Positions 53,997 to 63,780 of a DNA stretch of 64,000 bases are shown in pieces. The notes beneath the pieces were generated by a model. That model made no database searches, was not told the DNA's origin, and was given only the letters and a program-made list of their open reading frames with translations. Every line of letters starts with the position of its first letter. Position 1 is the stretch's first letter. The position numbers and the translations under genes are program-made. This stretch comes from Lyngbya sp. PCC 8106 (lineage in GTDB: Bacteria > Cyanobacteriota > Cyanobacteriia > Cyanobacteriales > Microcoleaceae): contig NZ_AAVU01000009.1 in the NCBI RefSeq assembly GCF_000169095.1, positions 107,482 to 171,481 of the forward strand, written 5' to 3'.

Positions 53997-54420
53997 GATA
54001 CTTTTCCCAAACTTCTGTGGGATATTATCTCACGCTTTTGCTAGGAGGAGAGAATTTTTTGAGGTGAAAAATGCTTTTTTTATAGAAATTTTCTTGATCT
54101 TCTCACTCCATCACATTCGAGTCTGGGGAACCCTTGCAACCCAATGAGTTGAATTAGCTTCTCTGGTGCGATCGCATTGGGGATTTTGGGTCGGAGTTCA
54201 AGCTTGCGCTAAATTCCGGTTTGTGCCAAAATCTATTGCAGTCTGGGCGGTTTAGTTTTGTCATCTGTCGTGAACAAATCCCCTTTCTTCGCCGTCATCT
54301 TAAAATAGATCACAGTAAGCCCAAATATTATCATAATGATAGTATAAACCATCAAGTCCCCTTTTTTTGTTAAATAAAGAACAATTTTTAGGCAATCAAT
54401 AGATTGTTTGATACAACTCT
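53997..54420. other. Divergent gap with HIP1 site
   Basis: The 424-base gap between the lipoprotein and TPR genes contains one HIP1 octamer (GCGATCGC near 54168). A TATTATCATAATGATA stretch (near 54325) is AT-rich and could include a -10 element for the TPR gene. No gene or RNA is recognised. Confidence 0.45.
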
Positions 54421-55749
54421 ATGACGGATAAATTAACGCGAGTTTTTAGAATTGGATTTGTGACCTTAGCGAGTATAATTTTAGGGGGAAGTTATGGAAG
54501 CTTGACTGCTTTTGCTCAAAATCAAAACAACCCCGAAGCCGAAGAAAATACTCAAGTTCTCGATCAATTTTCACCCAATCCTTTAGAAAGTACCGAACCT
54601 GATCCGTTATTACCCAATCCTCCAGTTGTTGGAGATTTACTAAGTGAAACGGAACAGGAAAAACTAGCGCCTGAATTAGACAAACTGAATGCAGAAGCGT
54701 TACTTTTACTCGAACAACAAGATGCTTTTGGTGCGTTTAATTTATGGACTCGGGAATTAAGATTACGGCGTTATTTTGGATTATTACCCGAAATTGCTGC
54801 TTTACAACGAGTCGGTTTAATTGCGTGGAATAATAGTCAACGTCTCTATCTTCAGTTTCTTGTACAACGTTTAGATGATATTTTACAACAGATTAAATTA
54901 GAAGAACCTCTTGATTTGGAAGTTTTAGAAGCGTTAGGAACAGCGTTTAAAGAAACCCGAGAAAAAGAATTAGCAATTGAAACCTATCAAACTTTGCTTG
55001 ATTACGCCCGTCAACAAGAAAATCTCATCCAAGAAGAACAGGCATTGAGTGAAATGGGTCAAGTCTATCTGAATTGGTTAGATTATCAAGCCGCAGCGCA
55101 AGTTTATGAGGAGTTATTAGAGACACAACAACAGATTAAATTATTACGAAGTGAGGGAATTTTACCCCCTCCTCCTCCGACTCAAGTTAACGCAGAAGGA
55201 GAGACGATTAATCAACCCAGTGAAGTTCAATCTCTCCAAGATTTATCGTTTATTTATGGACAGTTAGAACAACCCTTAAAGTCTATTGCTGCTAAAGAAA
55301 GATTAGTGGGTTATTATTCACAATTACAAAACTTCCAACCCCTTCCCGATTTAAAGTTATCCATTGGTTTAGACTATGAAAAGCTAGGTCAATTACAACA
55401 AGCCAGCCAAAACTACCAGGAGGCTTATACAGTTGCTACGACGATTCAACAGCTTGCAAATGCGAGTGATGCTTTAGGAAGATTAGCGCGATTGTATCGT
55501 TCTCAAAATCAAACCCAAACTGCTATAGAATTATATCAAGCTCAGTTGTTAATCGAGCAACAATCCTACAATTTTTATGGTATGATGAATGTATATGATA
55601 ATATGGGTCAAGTTTATTTTGATCAAAAAGCATATCAACGGGCTTTAACCGCCTATCAGCAAGGGTTACAAATTGCTCAACAATTAAAATTTAGAGAAGA
55701 TCACTTTGTCAAACGGATTGAAATTGTTAATCGACAAATTGCTCCATAA
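54421..55749 (+). CDS. Secreted tetratricopeptide-repeat protein
   Basis: The 442-residue protein has a signal peptide (about 1-31, ending GSLTAFA-Q). A Pro-rich, acidic linker follows, then at least five TPR-type helical hairpins from about 170 on: LEALGTAFKETREKELAIETYQTLLDYAR, MGQVYLNWLDYQAAAQVYEELL, LGRLARLYRSQNQTQTAIELYQAQ, and MGQVYFDQKAYQRALTAYQQGLQIAQQL. It probably acts as a periplasmic protein scaffold. The end overlaps the convergent pentapeptide gene by 23 bases. Confidence 0.88.
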   Translation: MTDKLTRVFRIGFVTLASIILGGSYGSLTAFAQNQNNPEAEENTQVLDQFSPNPLESTEPDPLLPNPPVVGDLLSETEQEKLAPELDKLNAEALLLLEQQDAFGAFNLWTRELRLRRYFGLLPEIAALQRVGLIAWNNSQRLYLQFLVQRLDDILQQIKLEEPLDLEVLEALGTAFKETREKELAIETYQTLLDYARQQENLIQEEQALSEMGQVYLNWLDYQAAAQVYEELLETQQQIKLLRSEGILPPPPPTQVNAEGETINQPSEVQSLQDLSFIYGQLEQPLKSIAAKERLVGYYSQLQNFQPLPDLKLSIGLDYEKLGQLQQASQNYQEAYTVATTIQQLANASDALGRLARLYRSQNQTQTAIELYQAQLLIEQQSYNFYGMMNVYDNMGQVYFDQKAYQRALTAYQQGLQIAQQLKFREDHFVKRIEIVNRQIAP

Positions 55750-58045
55750 ATGTGTCGCTATCGAGATCAAATTGATCGATGCCTAATTGATGTTTGAGAA
55801 TATCCGGTAATCCTGAACAATATTCAAACGTGACTCCTTCTATATTGGCATGGTTTAAGTGACTTCCAAATAAGTTCGCACCCGTTAAATTTGCATTAGA
55901 AAGATTGGCTTGATTTAACTCAGCATGACGAATAGAAGTATAGCTCAAATTTGTATTGGAGAGATTTGCATGGATTAAATTTGCCCGAGTTAAATCCGCA
56001 TGAGATAAGTTAGCATCACTCAAATTGGCTTGTGTAAAGTTACTATGACGCAGATAGGTTGAACTCAAGTTTGCCTCTTGTAATTCTGAACTACTGAGGT
56101 TCACGCCACTGAGATTGACTTTGATCAAATTTGTTTGTTTGAGGCTACTCCGACTAATATTCGCACGATAAAGATTTGCACCTCTGAGGTAAGCACTATC
56201 GAGGTTGGCTTGAGAAAGATTTACCCGTCTAAGATCAGCATAAGACAAATTGGCATCCCTTAAGTTCACACCACTTAAATTAGCGCCTCGCAAGTTCGCA
56301 TAACTGAGATTTGCACCCGTTAAATTAGCCCCTTTGAGGTTAGCACATTCTAAATTAGCATGAGATAAATTGGCATCACTTAAATTCGCTGAATTCAAAC
56401 TCGCCGCCATCAAGTTAGCGGTACTTAAATTAGCATTTTTAAGGTTAGCATGACCTAATTTTGCACTGGTTAAACTGGCGTGAGTTAGGTTAGCAGATTG
56501 AAGATCAGCCCGACGTAGATCCGTTTTTACTAAGCTAGCATCGCTTAAATCTGTATGGTTTAAATTAGCAATTAAAAGTTTAGCTTCGTTTAACGTAGCG
56601 CTGCTGAGATTGGCACTGCTGAGGTTAGCTAACCGTAAATCAACTTGAATCAAATCCATTCCCCGTAAGTTAGTTTCTCGGAGATTAGCGCCTATAAGAT
56701 CGGCGCCACTAAAATTTAGAGATCTCAGATTTGCATGGCGAAGATCAGGGCCTTTAAATTGACAAAATAAACGATAGGTGTCTAACTCTGTGCTAGATTC
56801 TTCGTTAGATAGATTGTTCTCTAAATTGACTAAGTGATATTGAACGTTGGTGGTAAATAGGGTGAAAACTAGATTGAAAACTTCTAGAAACTTGATAAAG
56901 TGCTGACATTCTTCTTCTTCATAGTCTTCATAGTATTGAATGAGATTTGCAATGCAGCATTCTAAATAGATTTGAGCGGATTTAGAAACTAAAACAATTT
57001 TTAATAAGAGAAAAACCAGGGTGAGGTAGTTTCCTCGTTCAACTAATAGGACAAATGGGGTAGAGGGTGATTTAGTGTTTTCGGTTGTTAGTAGTCTGAT
57101 TAATTGTTTGCAGGTTTTGGAAACATAGGGTTTTGTGACGGTTTTGTAATTGTATTGAGAATCAAATTTTTCAAGTTTATTTTGGAGTTTCTCTCGAATT
57201 TGATTAGCTGGATATTGAGAGGAGACATGAAGCATTAAGTAGTTGAGAAAACCCTCTTTAAACTCCCGATAATTATAGTTTTGGGTTTGTTCTAGAAAAA
57301 GATCGGCTTGATGAGCATAGCTAAAAACTCGCTCAGTCGAGATTGTTTTTTTGATTAAGTTAATTGCTTCGTCTCCCAACTGAGTCGGGTTACTGAGAGT
57401 TTGGAGTTGTGTTCCTCGAGATTGGGAACGAGCAACATACATGGCGAGATCAAAATTATATTTGTCTTTAATTTGTTTGGCTAAGTTAATCGTAACTTGA
57501 TGTTGGGCTTGAGACTGACTGCGATTAATTTGAGTAGATAAGAGATAGGATTGGTAACGGTTTATCCATTGACATTGGGACTGTAACGCATAGTGACAAA
57601 TATCTTGATAATCTTGACTTTGCAAGAAGTTGTATGTCCATTTTCTCAGGAGGTTAACACTCGGAGAAATTCGTTGTTCTTGATAGTTTGCAGATTCAAT
57701 GCGTTCAAATAGAGCTTTAACGTATTCCTGCTTTTTATTGATTGTCCAGTTGTTGATTAAAATATAGAAGGATTGTTTGAGTGTTGCTGAAAAGATAGAC
57801 TGACTTTGATCAATCAGAATACGATTTAAAGCTTGATTAATAGTCGAATTTTCGGTACAATTCAAGTAAACAAAAATTTGTTCAAACTCATTGAGGACTT
57901 TCTCTGGAGACCATTGATTAACAATTTGAATCAAAAATTGACAAATTTCAACTTGTCGCTTCTCGAGTTTAGACTGAAAGTCACAATTGTATAAATCTGA
58001 GTCTGTCGGAGAAGAAAAACTTTCCGTTTTTACTGTATTAATCAT
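55727..58045 (-). CDS. Large pentapeptide-repeat protein, paralog of the one at 17638
   Basis: The 772-residue protein has the same two-part plan as the 17.6 kb protein. The N-terminal helical domain (1-420) has CQFLIQIVNQWSPEKVLNEF, SFYILINNWTINKKQEYVKA and KDKYNFDLAMYVARSQSRGT. About 65 pentapeptides follow from 430 (FKGPDLRHANLRSLNFSGADL) and end near 755. The mid-protein hydrophobic segment LTLVFLLLKIVLVSKSAQIYLECC also matches the paralog. Function is unknown. Its 3' end overlaps the TPR gene on the other strand. Confidence 0.85.
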   Translation of the reverse strand: MINTVKTESFSSPTDSDLYNCDFQSKLEKRQVEICQFLIQIVNQWSPEKVLNEFEQIFVYLNCTENSTINQALNRILIDQSQSIFSATLKQSFYILINNWTINKKQEYVKALFERIESANYQEQRISPSVNLLRKWTYNFLQSQDYQDICHYALQSQCQWINRYQSYLLSTQINRSQSQAQHQVTINLAKQIKDKYNFDLAMYVARSQSRGTQLQTLSNPTQLGDEAINLIKKTISTERVFSYAHQADLFLEQTQNYNYREFKEGFLNYLMLHVSSQYPANQIREKLQNKLEKFDSQYNYKTVTKPYVSKTCKQLIRLLTTENTKSPSTPFVLLVERGNYLTLVFLLLKIVLVSKSAQIYLECCIANLIQYYEDYEEEECQHFIKFLEVFNLVFTLFTTNVQYHLVNLENNLSNEESSTELDTYRLFCQFKGPDLRHANLRSLNFSGADLIGANLRETNLRGMDLIQVDLRLANLSSANLSSATLNEAKLLIANLNHTDLSDASLVKTDLRRADLQSANLTHASLTSAKLGHANLKNANLSTANLMAASLNSANLSDANLSHANLECANLKGANLTGANLSYANLRGANLSGVNLRDANLSYADLRRVNLSQANLDSAYLRGANLYRANISRSSLKQTNLIKVNLSGVNLSSSELQEANLSSTYLRHSNFTQANLSDANLSHADLTRANLIHANLSNTNLSYTSIRHAELNQANLSNANLTGANLFGSHLNHANIEGVTFEYCSGLPDILKHQLGIDQFDLDSDTFMEQFVD

Positions 58046-58396
58046 AGTAGAGAAACCCTGGTAGATTGAATATTGATAGATTATTAGTCACCCCAACTCA
58101 TTTTTTATTGGTAGTATAAGCCCAGTTTAGCTTTATCCTATCATTTTTTTTTAAATCTTTAAGTTTATTTACTTCAATTCATAACTTAACCTGCTAAAAT
58201 TTAACAATACTTGTAGGGTTAGCAAACTGTTTCTACAATTGTAGAGGGAGTCAACTGTTACCGTAGGCTCATTGTGAACATTTATCTAAGTCGTCTACAA
58301 AAACTTATACCTACTGATATCTATAGCTAAGTGATTCAAGCTTATGCAGTTTCAGCTTCAGACTGTTTCAAGACAAGACTCCTCTATTCACTGACT
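58046..58396. other. Intergenic region upstream of the pentapeptide gene
   Basis: AT-rich, 351 bases, probably promoter and leader of the pentapeptide gene on the minus strand. No coding sequence or stable RNA is seen. Confidence 0.4.
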
Positions 58397-58702
58397 TTAA
58401 GCTGACAGTTGTCTAAACTTCAGCCCTAGAATCACATCATTCCACTCTGTTCCCAGATAACTAATTGTATGGGTGATACGATTAATACAGTAAAATCCAT
58501 CAAGTTCCGAATAGCTATCTGCTAATATTTTTAACTCATATTCAGTTGCAAGCTGAACATTTCGTTTCAGTTCCCAGTTGATTTCATCAGGGTAAACATA
58601 AACATCGTCACCTGATTTTTCGATCAGCAATACTCCTTTGACCTTGCGAATGGCAATATCTGGGAGAATACGGCGTGGATTGTATCCTTGAACAATATTC
58701 AT
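58397..58702 (-). CDS. Conserved hypothetical small protein
   Basis: The frame opens at 58723, but AGGAGG eight bases before the ATG at 58702 sets the start MNIVQGYNPRRILPDIAIRK, giving 101 residues. The protein is soluble and mixed alpha/beta (GVLLIEKSGDDVYVYPDEI, YSELDGFYCINRITHTISYLG). The strong ribosome-binding site supports expression. I cannot assign a family. Confidence 0.65.
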   Translation of the reverse strand: MNIVQGYNPRRILPDIAIRKVKGVLLIEKSGDDVYVYPDEINWELKRNVQLATEYELKILADSYSELDGFYCINRITHTISYLGTEWNDVILGLKFRQLSA

Positions 58703-59512
58703 AGAAGATTCCTCCTTCTCCAAATGAGGTTAGCCTTAGCTAGTTTTTAGAGATTACATCTTTGTACAAGTGTTACCTCGTAATTTCCGCCAGTATCATC
58801 CCCATTCCTGATTTTATTGATCAGAAGCTAAAAGCCTCCAGAACAACAATAGCCCAGGAATCAGTAGGAGTTGCGGTAAAGCTAGGGGGTTAGAGTTCAA
58901 CCTATAGTTTAATGCTTTCAGAAACCAAAAACACTAAACATGATTACACATTGACAAACATTATTTAAGGTATAATCATTGATTAAGAACTCAGTTCGCA
59001 AGAGTTCTCAGAAATCAAAAGGTTTAACGCAAATAGAATAGCACAACTTGAGGTCTTGTTACCAGGCTGAATAACTTCTATTTCTACGCTTTAACTATTT
59101 TAACAAAACTTTTTATCAATGATAATACACTTTTTTGGATTTATTTGTCAAGATAAAAAATATGTCAATTCAACTTGAACCCTCACTCTCTCGCTCAACT
59201 CTCACTGGCTCAATCGTCTACTGGTATACAGAAATCTGAGAGAACTTTTAGACGGTGATTATTTCTACTGAGATAAAAATCAGTGTCTCTTCCACTGTCA
59301 TAACAATCATCTGATCATTTCCCAGAAATCAAGTAACAGAGTGACAAGAGTATTCAATCGCTCAAAATACTTGATCTGTTATTAAAAGAAACAACATCTT
59401 TTACATTTTGTCCTACAATATTATCAAAAATCATGCGATTCCCCAATTGAATTTTAGGTATAAAAATGTCAAACTCTACCGGGAAATCGCCCCACGTTTT
59501 CTACTTAATCCT
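58703..59512. other. Large gap with a possible small-RNA promoter and hairpin
   Basis: On the plus strand TTGACA (58951-58956) and TATAAT (58971-58976) are spaced by 14 bases. Ten bases on there is a hairpin, AGAACTC (58986-58992)/GAGTTCT (59002-59008), extendable by TGATT/AATCA. No open frame follows within 500 bases. The 14-base spacer is too short for a good sigma-70 promoter, so this is only a candidate. The rest is AT-rich with no visible gene. Confidence 0.35.
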
Positions 59513-59620
59513 CTATCTTTCTAACATTTTCAAAGCTTGAAAAGCCAGAAAGAAAAATCCAACTGATCCCAAAATCGTGAGAACGGGTTCAACGAGACGT
59601 GGTGTAAACAGTTCACCCAT
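59513..59620 (-). CDS. Possible 35-residue single-helix membrane protein
   Basis: A longer frame opens at 59719, but the start MGELFTPRLVEPVLTILGSV at 59620, preceded by TGAGGAT, makes a compact small membrane protein of 35 residues. It ends with GFFFLAFQALKMLER. Layout and size fit small thylakoid or NDH/photosystem subunits, but no exact match is recalled. Low confidence. Confidence 0.4.
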   Translation of the reverse strand: MGELFTPRLVEPVLTILGSVGFFFLAFQALKMLER

Positions 59621-59897
59621 GTGATTATTTATCCTCAAATGATTATTTTTCAGAAAGGATACAGAATTTCCCCCTATCAATAAAATAAAAGGAGTTCTCA
59701 ACCTAGATTTCCCGTCCAAAGACAGCTATCAGTGTTAATCCTCTCTGTTCAATTATTTACGGTAATTCTAGCTTTCGTCAAGCGAGAGGTTCGTCAGGGA
59801 CTCTCAGACTAGAAGTTAGAGAAAAGATATAAATTTTATAATAACTGCTCTAAAGGTGCTAAAACAAGGTAGAAGCATTAAGAGAACAAAGATAGAT

Positions 59898-60344
59898 ATG
59901 AAGTTTGAAACTCTTAAACAAGAAGCTTGCTATGAAAAAGTTGAACGCTGGATGCGGGAACTTTACGGTAAGTTTCCCTGTCCGAAAAATGAAGTTCCGG
60001 GACTGACTTTATTTATGGGTTCTGCTCAAGTAGAAGTTTTAGTTTCTCCTTGGGGTAAAGATGATTCTATCATCACCACTCGCTCTTACGTGGTGACAGG
60101 CGCAGAACTTACACCCGATTTAATGCGGTTTCTATTACGAGAAAATCACAATATGCGCTTTGGAGCATTTGGAGTTGATGAACAGGGTGATATCGTATTT
60201 GAGCATACCATTGTCGGTTCAACTTGCGATAAACCTGAACTCGAAGCTTCTGTAAATGCGGTGTTAGAAATTGCGGATGATTATGATGATAAAATTGTCG
60301 AACGATGGGGAGGAAAACGAGCATTAGATCGCTTGGGTTCGTGA
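59898..60344 (+). CDS. YbjN-domain protein
   Basis: The frame opens at 59856, but the ATG at 59898 (MKFETLKQEACYEKVERWM) is likelier. The 148-residue product has the YbjN alpha/beta layout related to type III secretion chaperones: FMGSAQVEVLVSPWGKDD, LTPDLMRFLLRENHNMRFGAF and IVFEHTIVGSTCDKPELEASVNAVLEIADDYDD. Such proteins act as small dimeric regulators or chaperones. Partner unknown. It is convergent with the Uma2 gene. Confidence 0.82.
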   Translation: MKFETLKQEACYEKVERWMRELYGKFPCPKNEVPGLTLFMGSAQVEVLVSPWGKDDSIITTRSYVVTGAELTPDLMRFLLRENHNMRFGAFGVDEQGDIVFEHTIVGSTCDKPELEASVNAVLEIADDYDDKIVERWGGKRALDRLGS

Positions 60345-60361
60345 CTATTATGGATAATAAC

Positions 60362-61180
60362 TCAACGGTTTGTATTCATTAACTCCTGAATTTTTGCTAA
60401 AGATAATCCGGTGACTTGCACGACTTGTTCCTGAGTCATTCCCTGCTGTAAAAGGGTACGAGCAACTTGATTTAGTTGAGACTCGACTTGCTCTGCTCTT
60501 TGGTATTCCTGCTCTGCTCTTTGGTACTCTTGTTCTGCTCTTTGGTGTGCTTGTTCTGCAATTTCTTGAGGAAGCGGAAATAACTCTCCGTCTAAATTTG
60601 CCCATCGTAACCAAGTCGCTTCAATCCCTTTATATTCACCGAACCAACGAACTAAACTCAATCCTAAAGCTTGACTAACGAGTTGATTTTTGGCATTGAA
60701 ATCAATCGGTTGAAAAACGCCTTGTTGTAGGGAAAAACCTGCTAAATCTTCTGGGTTAAACGGATCGAACCAAAAATATTCAGAAACCCGTAAACGATCT
60801 TGATAAATGTATTTTTTTTCAGTTTTATCGAGTTCTGCGGTACTATCAGAAAGTAACTCAATCACCACATCCGGGGCTTTTCCTTCCTCCCAAACCACCC
60901 AACTACGACGTTCTTTTTTAGGAACCCCCAACACAGCAAAAAAATCAGGCCCGCGAAAGTCTTTATTTCGGACTTGTTCTAAGCTATAATAAACAAACAT
61001 ATTCCCCCCAATAAACCCATCGGAACGCGAAGCCATCCAAGGTTGCAAGGTATTGAGCAGAATTTCCATTTGAAATTGATGACGTTGGCTTTCCATTGGT
61101 TCTCCATCATCGTAGGGAAGTTCTTCCTGAGTGGGAGGAAGGGTTATTAGATAGGGAGTTATGGGAGTCGTTTCAGACAT
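60362..61180 (-). CDS. Uma2-family (DUF820) putative nuclease
   Basis: The 272-residue protein has the Uma2 fold of PD-(D/E)XK nuclease type, extremely multiplied in cyanobacteria. Seen are RGPDFFAVLGVPKKERRSWV, APDVVIELLSDST with its candidate catalytic residues, and KYIYQDRLRVSEYFWFDP. The C terminus has the heptad-like QRAEQEYQRAEQEYQRAEQ and a helix LTGLSLAKIQELMNTN, probably a coiled-coil oligomerisation region. Function in the cell is unknown. Confidence 0.85.
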   Translation of the reverse strand: MSETTPITPYLITLPPTQEELPYDDGEPMESQRHQFQMEILLNTLQPWMASRSDGFIGGNMFVYYSLEQVRNKDFRGPDFFAVLGVPKKERRSWVVWEEGKAPDVVIELLSDSTAELDKTEKKYIYQDRLRVSEYFWFDPFNPEDLAGFSLQQGVFQPIDFNAKNQLVSQALGLSLVRWFGEYKGIEATWLRWANLDGELFPLPQEIAEQAHQRAEQEYQRAEQEYQRAEQVESQLNQVARTLLQQGMTQEQVVQVTGLSLAKIQELMNTNR

Positions 61181-61301
61181 AGCGATTTAATCAGAGTTAG
61201 GTTGAACTTAACAAGGTCAACAAAATTGACACAAAAAAGCGATCACCTAACTCAATTATAATTGATAGCGATCGCGATCAGATCTAAATGAGTTTGAGAG
61301 T

Positions 61302-62153
61302 CTAAGGAATGCTAAAGTTAGCCATAAGAGGATAGTGATCTGAAAATCCCTCTTTTTCTTTTTGACAAACCTGATTTTGAACGAACAAAATATCAGATTC
61401 ACAGGGCCACTTCTTCGCCATCTGAGAGACAAAAACATAATCTAAAATACTGGCATATTTAGGATCGCATTGAGTTCCCGTGAGCGGACAAGAATTCGTT
61501 TTCAAACAATTCGGCTTAATCCAAGTCATCACATCTTTTCTTACGAAAAGATCAAAAGCCTTATTTCCCTTTTTTTTATCCAAATCAAAATCAAAGTTAT
61601 AATCTCCAACTGCAATCACAGGCAAAGATTGTGCGGCGGCCCAGTCTCGTAAATTTTCCGCTTGTTGGTTGCGTTTACTCTCACTTCCTCGGTTAAAATG
61701 ATTAACCGTAAATAAAAACTCTTGACCCGTCGATAAAAACTTAAAATGAGCGACTAATGGCGATCGCGAACCGCCAATATTATCGAGTTCTTCATGGTCG
61801 AGAAGATCAAGTCTATTTTGATTGTAGATAATCTGCAACTTATCGAGGCTTCCTGTCGTTCCGAAGATCGACTTAAAATCAGATCCAGGAACAGCAACCG
61901 CCTCAGTAAAAATATCCGCCGCCGCTTGATCTGCAACTTCCGATAGTCCCCACAAATCAGCCCCCACAATTTCACGAATATCCTCAGCCACTAAATGAGG
62001 ATCAGTATCGTCAAGATCATCAGATTCGACATTGTAGCTGATAATAGATAAAGGTTCAGCACTCGCGGGGAAAGTCGGAGCGATCGCCACAAACATGACC
62101 AGTAAAATCAGACCGAATCCCCAGAAAATTGATTGAATTCTAGATTTCATCAC
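61302..62153 (-). CDS. Secreted endonuclease/exonuclease/phosphatase-family protein
   Basis: The 283-residue protein has a signal peptide (about 1-32, ending FPASA-E). An EEP fold follows: ISYNVESDDL with the metal-site Asn, LWGLSEV with the metal Glu, HFNRGSESKRNQQ, VIAVGDYNFDFD, and the C-terminal catalytic pair SDHYPLMANF. EEP enzymes cut phosphodiester bonds in DNA, RNA, or lipid phosphates. Export suggests an extracellular or periplasmic nuclease or phosphatase. The substrate is unknown. It is divergent from the next gene by 83 bases. Confidence 0.88.
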   Translation of the reverse strand: MMKSRIQSIFWGFGLILLVMFVAIAPTFPASAEPLSIISYNVESDDLDDTDPHLVAEDIREIVGADLWGLSEVADQAAADIFTEAVAVPGSDFKSIFGTTGSLDKLQIIYNQNRLDLLDHEELDNIGGSRSPLVAHFKFLSTGQEFLFTVNHFNRGSESKRNQQAENLRDWAAAQSLPVIAVGDYNFDFDLDKKKGNKAFDLFVRKDVMTWIKPNCLKTNSCPLTGTQCDPKYASILDYVFVSQMAKKWPCESDILFVQNQVCQKEKEGFSDHYPLMANFSIP

Positions 62154-62236
62154 AATACCTGTAAATTAGATCAAGTTCTGTCAGCTTGGCAATACTGACA
62201 CCCATATACGCAATATCGCAGCCCAAGGAGTGACTC

Positions 62237-63583
62237 ATGCCTGTTGAAATCGTACCCGAAACTGACTTCAAATATTATCTCATTGCCTTTGATGAAGAAG
62301 GTCGAGAACGCCAGGATGATCCCGATGGACTGATGAGCCAACGAGTCCTTGAGGTGTTGAAAACAGAGCCAATCACGGATGTTTTTCTGATTAGTCATGG
62401 ATGGCGAAGTGATATTCCGGCTGCCCGACGTCAGTATAGTCGTTGGATCAAAGTCATGCTTGAACAACAGGCTGACCTGGATTATATTCGAGAGATTCGA
62501 CCCGGGTTTTCTCCGTTATTAGTCGGGTTACATTGGCCGAGTCTACCTTGGGGAAATTATGACCTAGCCAATTCTTCGGCGATTTCCTATAACGGTGTGA
62601 GTGCGTCTTCTACTGTCACTCCCATGAATCAGTTGGTCAATGAGTACGCCACCCGTTTGAGTGAGACTTCTGCCGCACGACAAGCCTTACGAACGATTTT
62701 GCTGTCCGCCCGACAAAATATTGCTCCTGAAGAATTACCTCCCGAAGTCGGTCAAGCTTATCGCATTCTCAACTATGAAACAACTTTAAGGAGTCAAGGT
62801 TTAGGGTCTTCACCCGCCACCGATAGAGAACCCTTTGATCCCGAAAGTACCTTTCTTGTTGCTCGTCAGGAGGCGTTGAGTTATGGGGGGTTTAGTTGGG
62901 GTGGGGTTTTAGCCCCTTTGCGAACCTTGTCTTTTTGGAAAATGAAAGATCGGGCGCGTCAGTTTGGTGAAGCCGCAGGACATGAATTTCTCAAGGACTT
63001 ACAACGGGTGAAGGAGGAAGTGCGATTTCATTTAATTGGTCATAGTTTTGGTTGTATTGTGTTGTCGGGAATGTTGGCAGGACAGAACAATTGGGGCGTG
63101 TTGGAACGTCCAGTTCACTCTTTATTTTTGATCCAGGGGGCTTTTTCTCATTGGTCTTATTGTCAGGATATTCCGGTAACACCTGGAGTTGCGGGGTATT
63201 TTTACCCGTTGATCGCAGAGGGTAAAGTCTCTGGCTCGATTATTACGACTTATTCTAAATTTGATACGGCGGTTTGCAAGTGGTATCCCTTAGCGGCGAG
63301 TGCTTCGAGTCTGTTTACGCGATCGGTCAGTTTCTTTGAATTTAATCAATTTCCTATGTATGGTGCTTTGGGGGCTTTTGGAGCCAGGGGAGGAGATGAT
63401 TTTCAGGTCGTGGAGATGGATATGTTGAATCACAATTCACCTTATCCTTTTTATCCTGGCCAAATTTATAATCTCGACAGTCAGGAGTTTATTCAAGAAG
63501 GTTCCGGCCCAGAAGGCGCTCATAACGACATTGCCCGTCGGGAAGTTGCTCATGCGGTTTGGCAAGCTGCGATCGCCAGTTAA
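62237..63583 (+). CDS. Alpha/beta-hydrolase-fold protein
   Basis: The 448-residue protein shows the beta-strand motif DVFLISHGWRSD near residue 55 and the nucleophile-elbow GHSFGCIVLSG near 263, whose Ser would be catalytic. The acid and His of the triad lie in the C-terminal part (MDMLNHNSPYPFYPG and EGAHNDIARREVAHA), but I cannot fix which. The N terminus lacks a signal, so it is cytoplasmic. The substrate is unknown. Confidence 0.8.
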   Translation: MPVEIVPETDFKYYLIAFDEEGRERQDDPDGLMSQRVLEVLKTEPITDVFLISHGWRSDIPAARRQYSRWIKVMLEQQADLDYIREIRPGFSPLLVGLHWPSLPWGNYDLANSSAISYNGVSASSTVTPMNQLVNEYATRLSETSAARQALRTILLSARQNIAPEELPPEVGQAYRILNYETTLRSQGLGSSPATDREPFDPESTFLVARQEALSYGGFSWGGVLAPLRTLSFWKMKDRARQFGEAAGHEFLKDLQRVKEEVRFHLIGHSFGCIVLSGMLAGQNNWGVLERPVHSLFLIQGAFSHWSYCQDIPVTPGVAGYFYPLIAEGKVSGSIITTYSKFDTAVCKWYPLAASASSLFTRSVSFFEFNQFPMYGALGAFGARGGDDFQVVEMDMLNHNSPYPFYPGQIYNLDSQEFIQEGSGPEGAHNDIARREVAHAVWQAAIAS

Positions 63584-63591
63584 GAAGGAAT

Positions 63592-63780
63592 AGGGAGGTT
63601 GGGAGATTGGGAGATTGGGAGATTGGGAGATTGGGAGATTGGGAGATTGGGAGGTCGGGAGGTTGGGAGGTCGGGAGGATTTTTATGAATAAAAAGCTAT
63701 TTTTCATGTTGAAAAAATCTTCTCCCCACCACCCCGTCACCCCAGGGCTGTGCGCGTTGCCCTAAAGCTTGATTTGTTGG
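63592..63780. repeat. Mosaic heptamer repeat element, copy C
   Basis: It begins with heptamers GGGAGAT/GGGAGGT (63594-63676). Then comes GGATTTTTATGAATAAAAAG, a block CTATTTTTCATGTTGAAAAAA, then CCCCACCACCCCGTCACCCC and GGGCTGTGCGCGTTGCCC. The orientation is opposite to copies A and B. The open frames across it are not genes. Confidence 0.7.
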
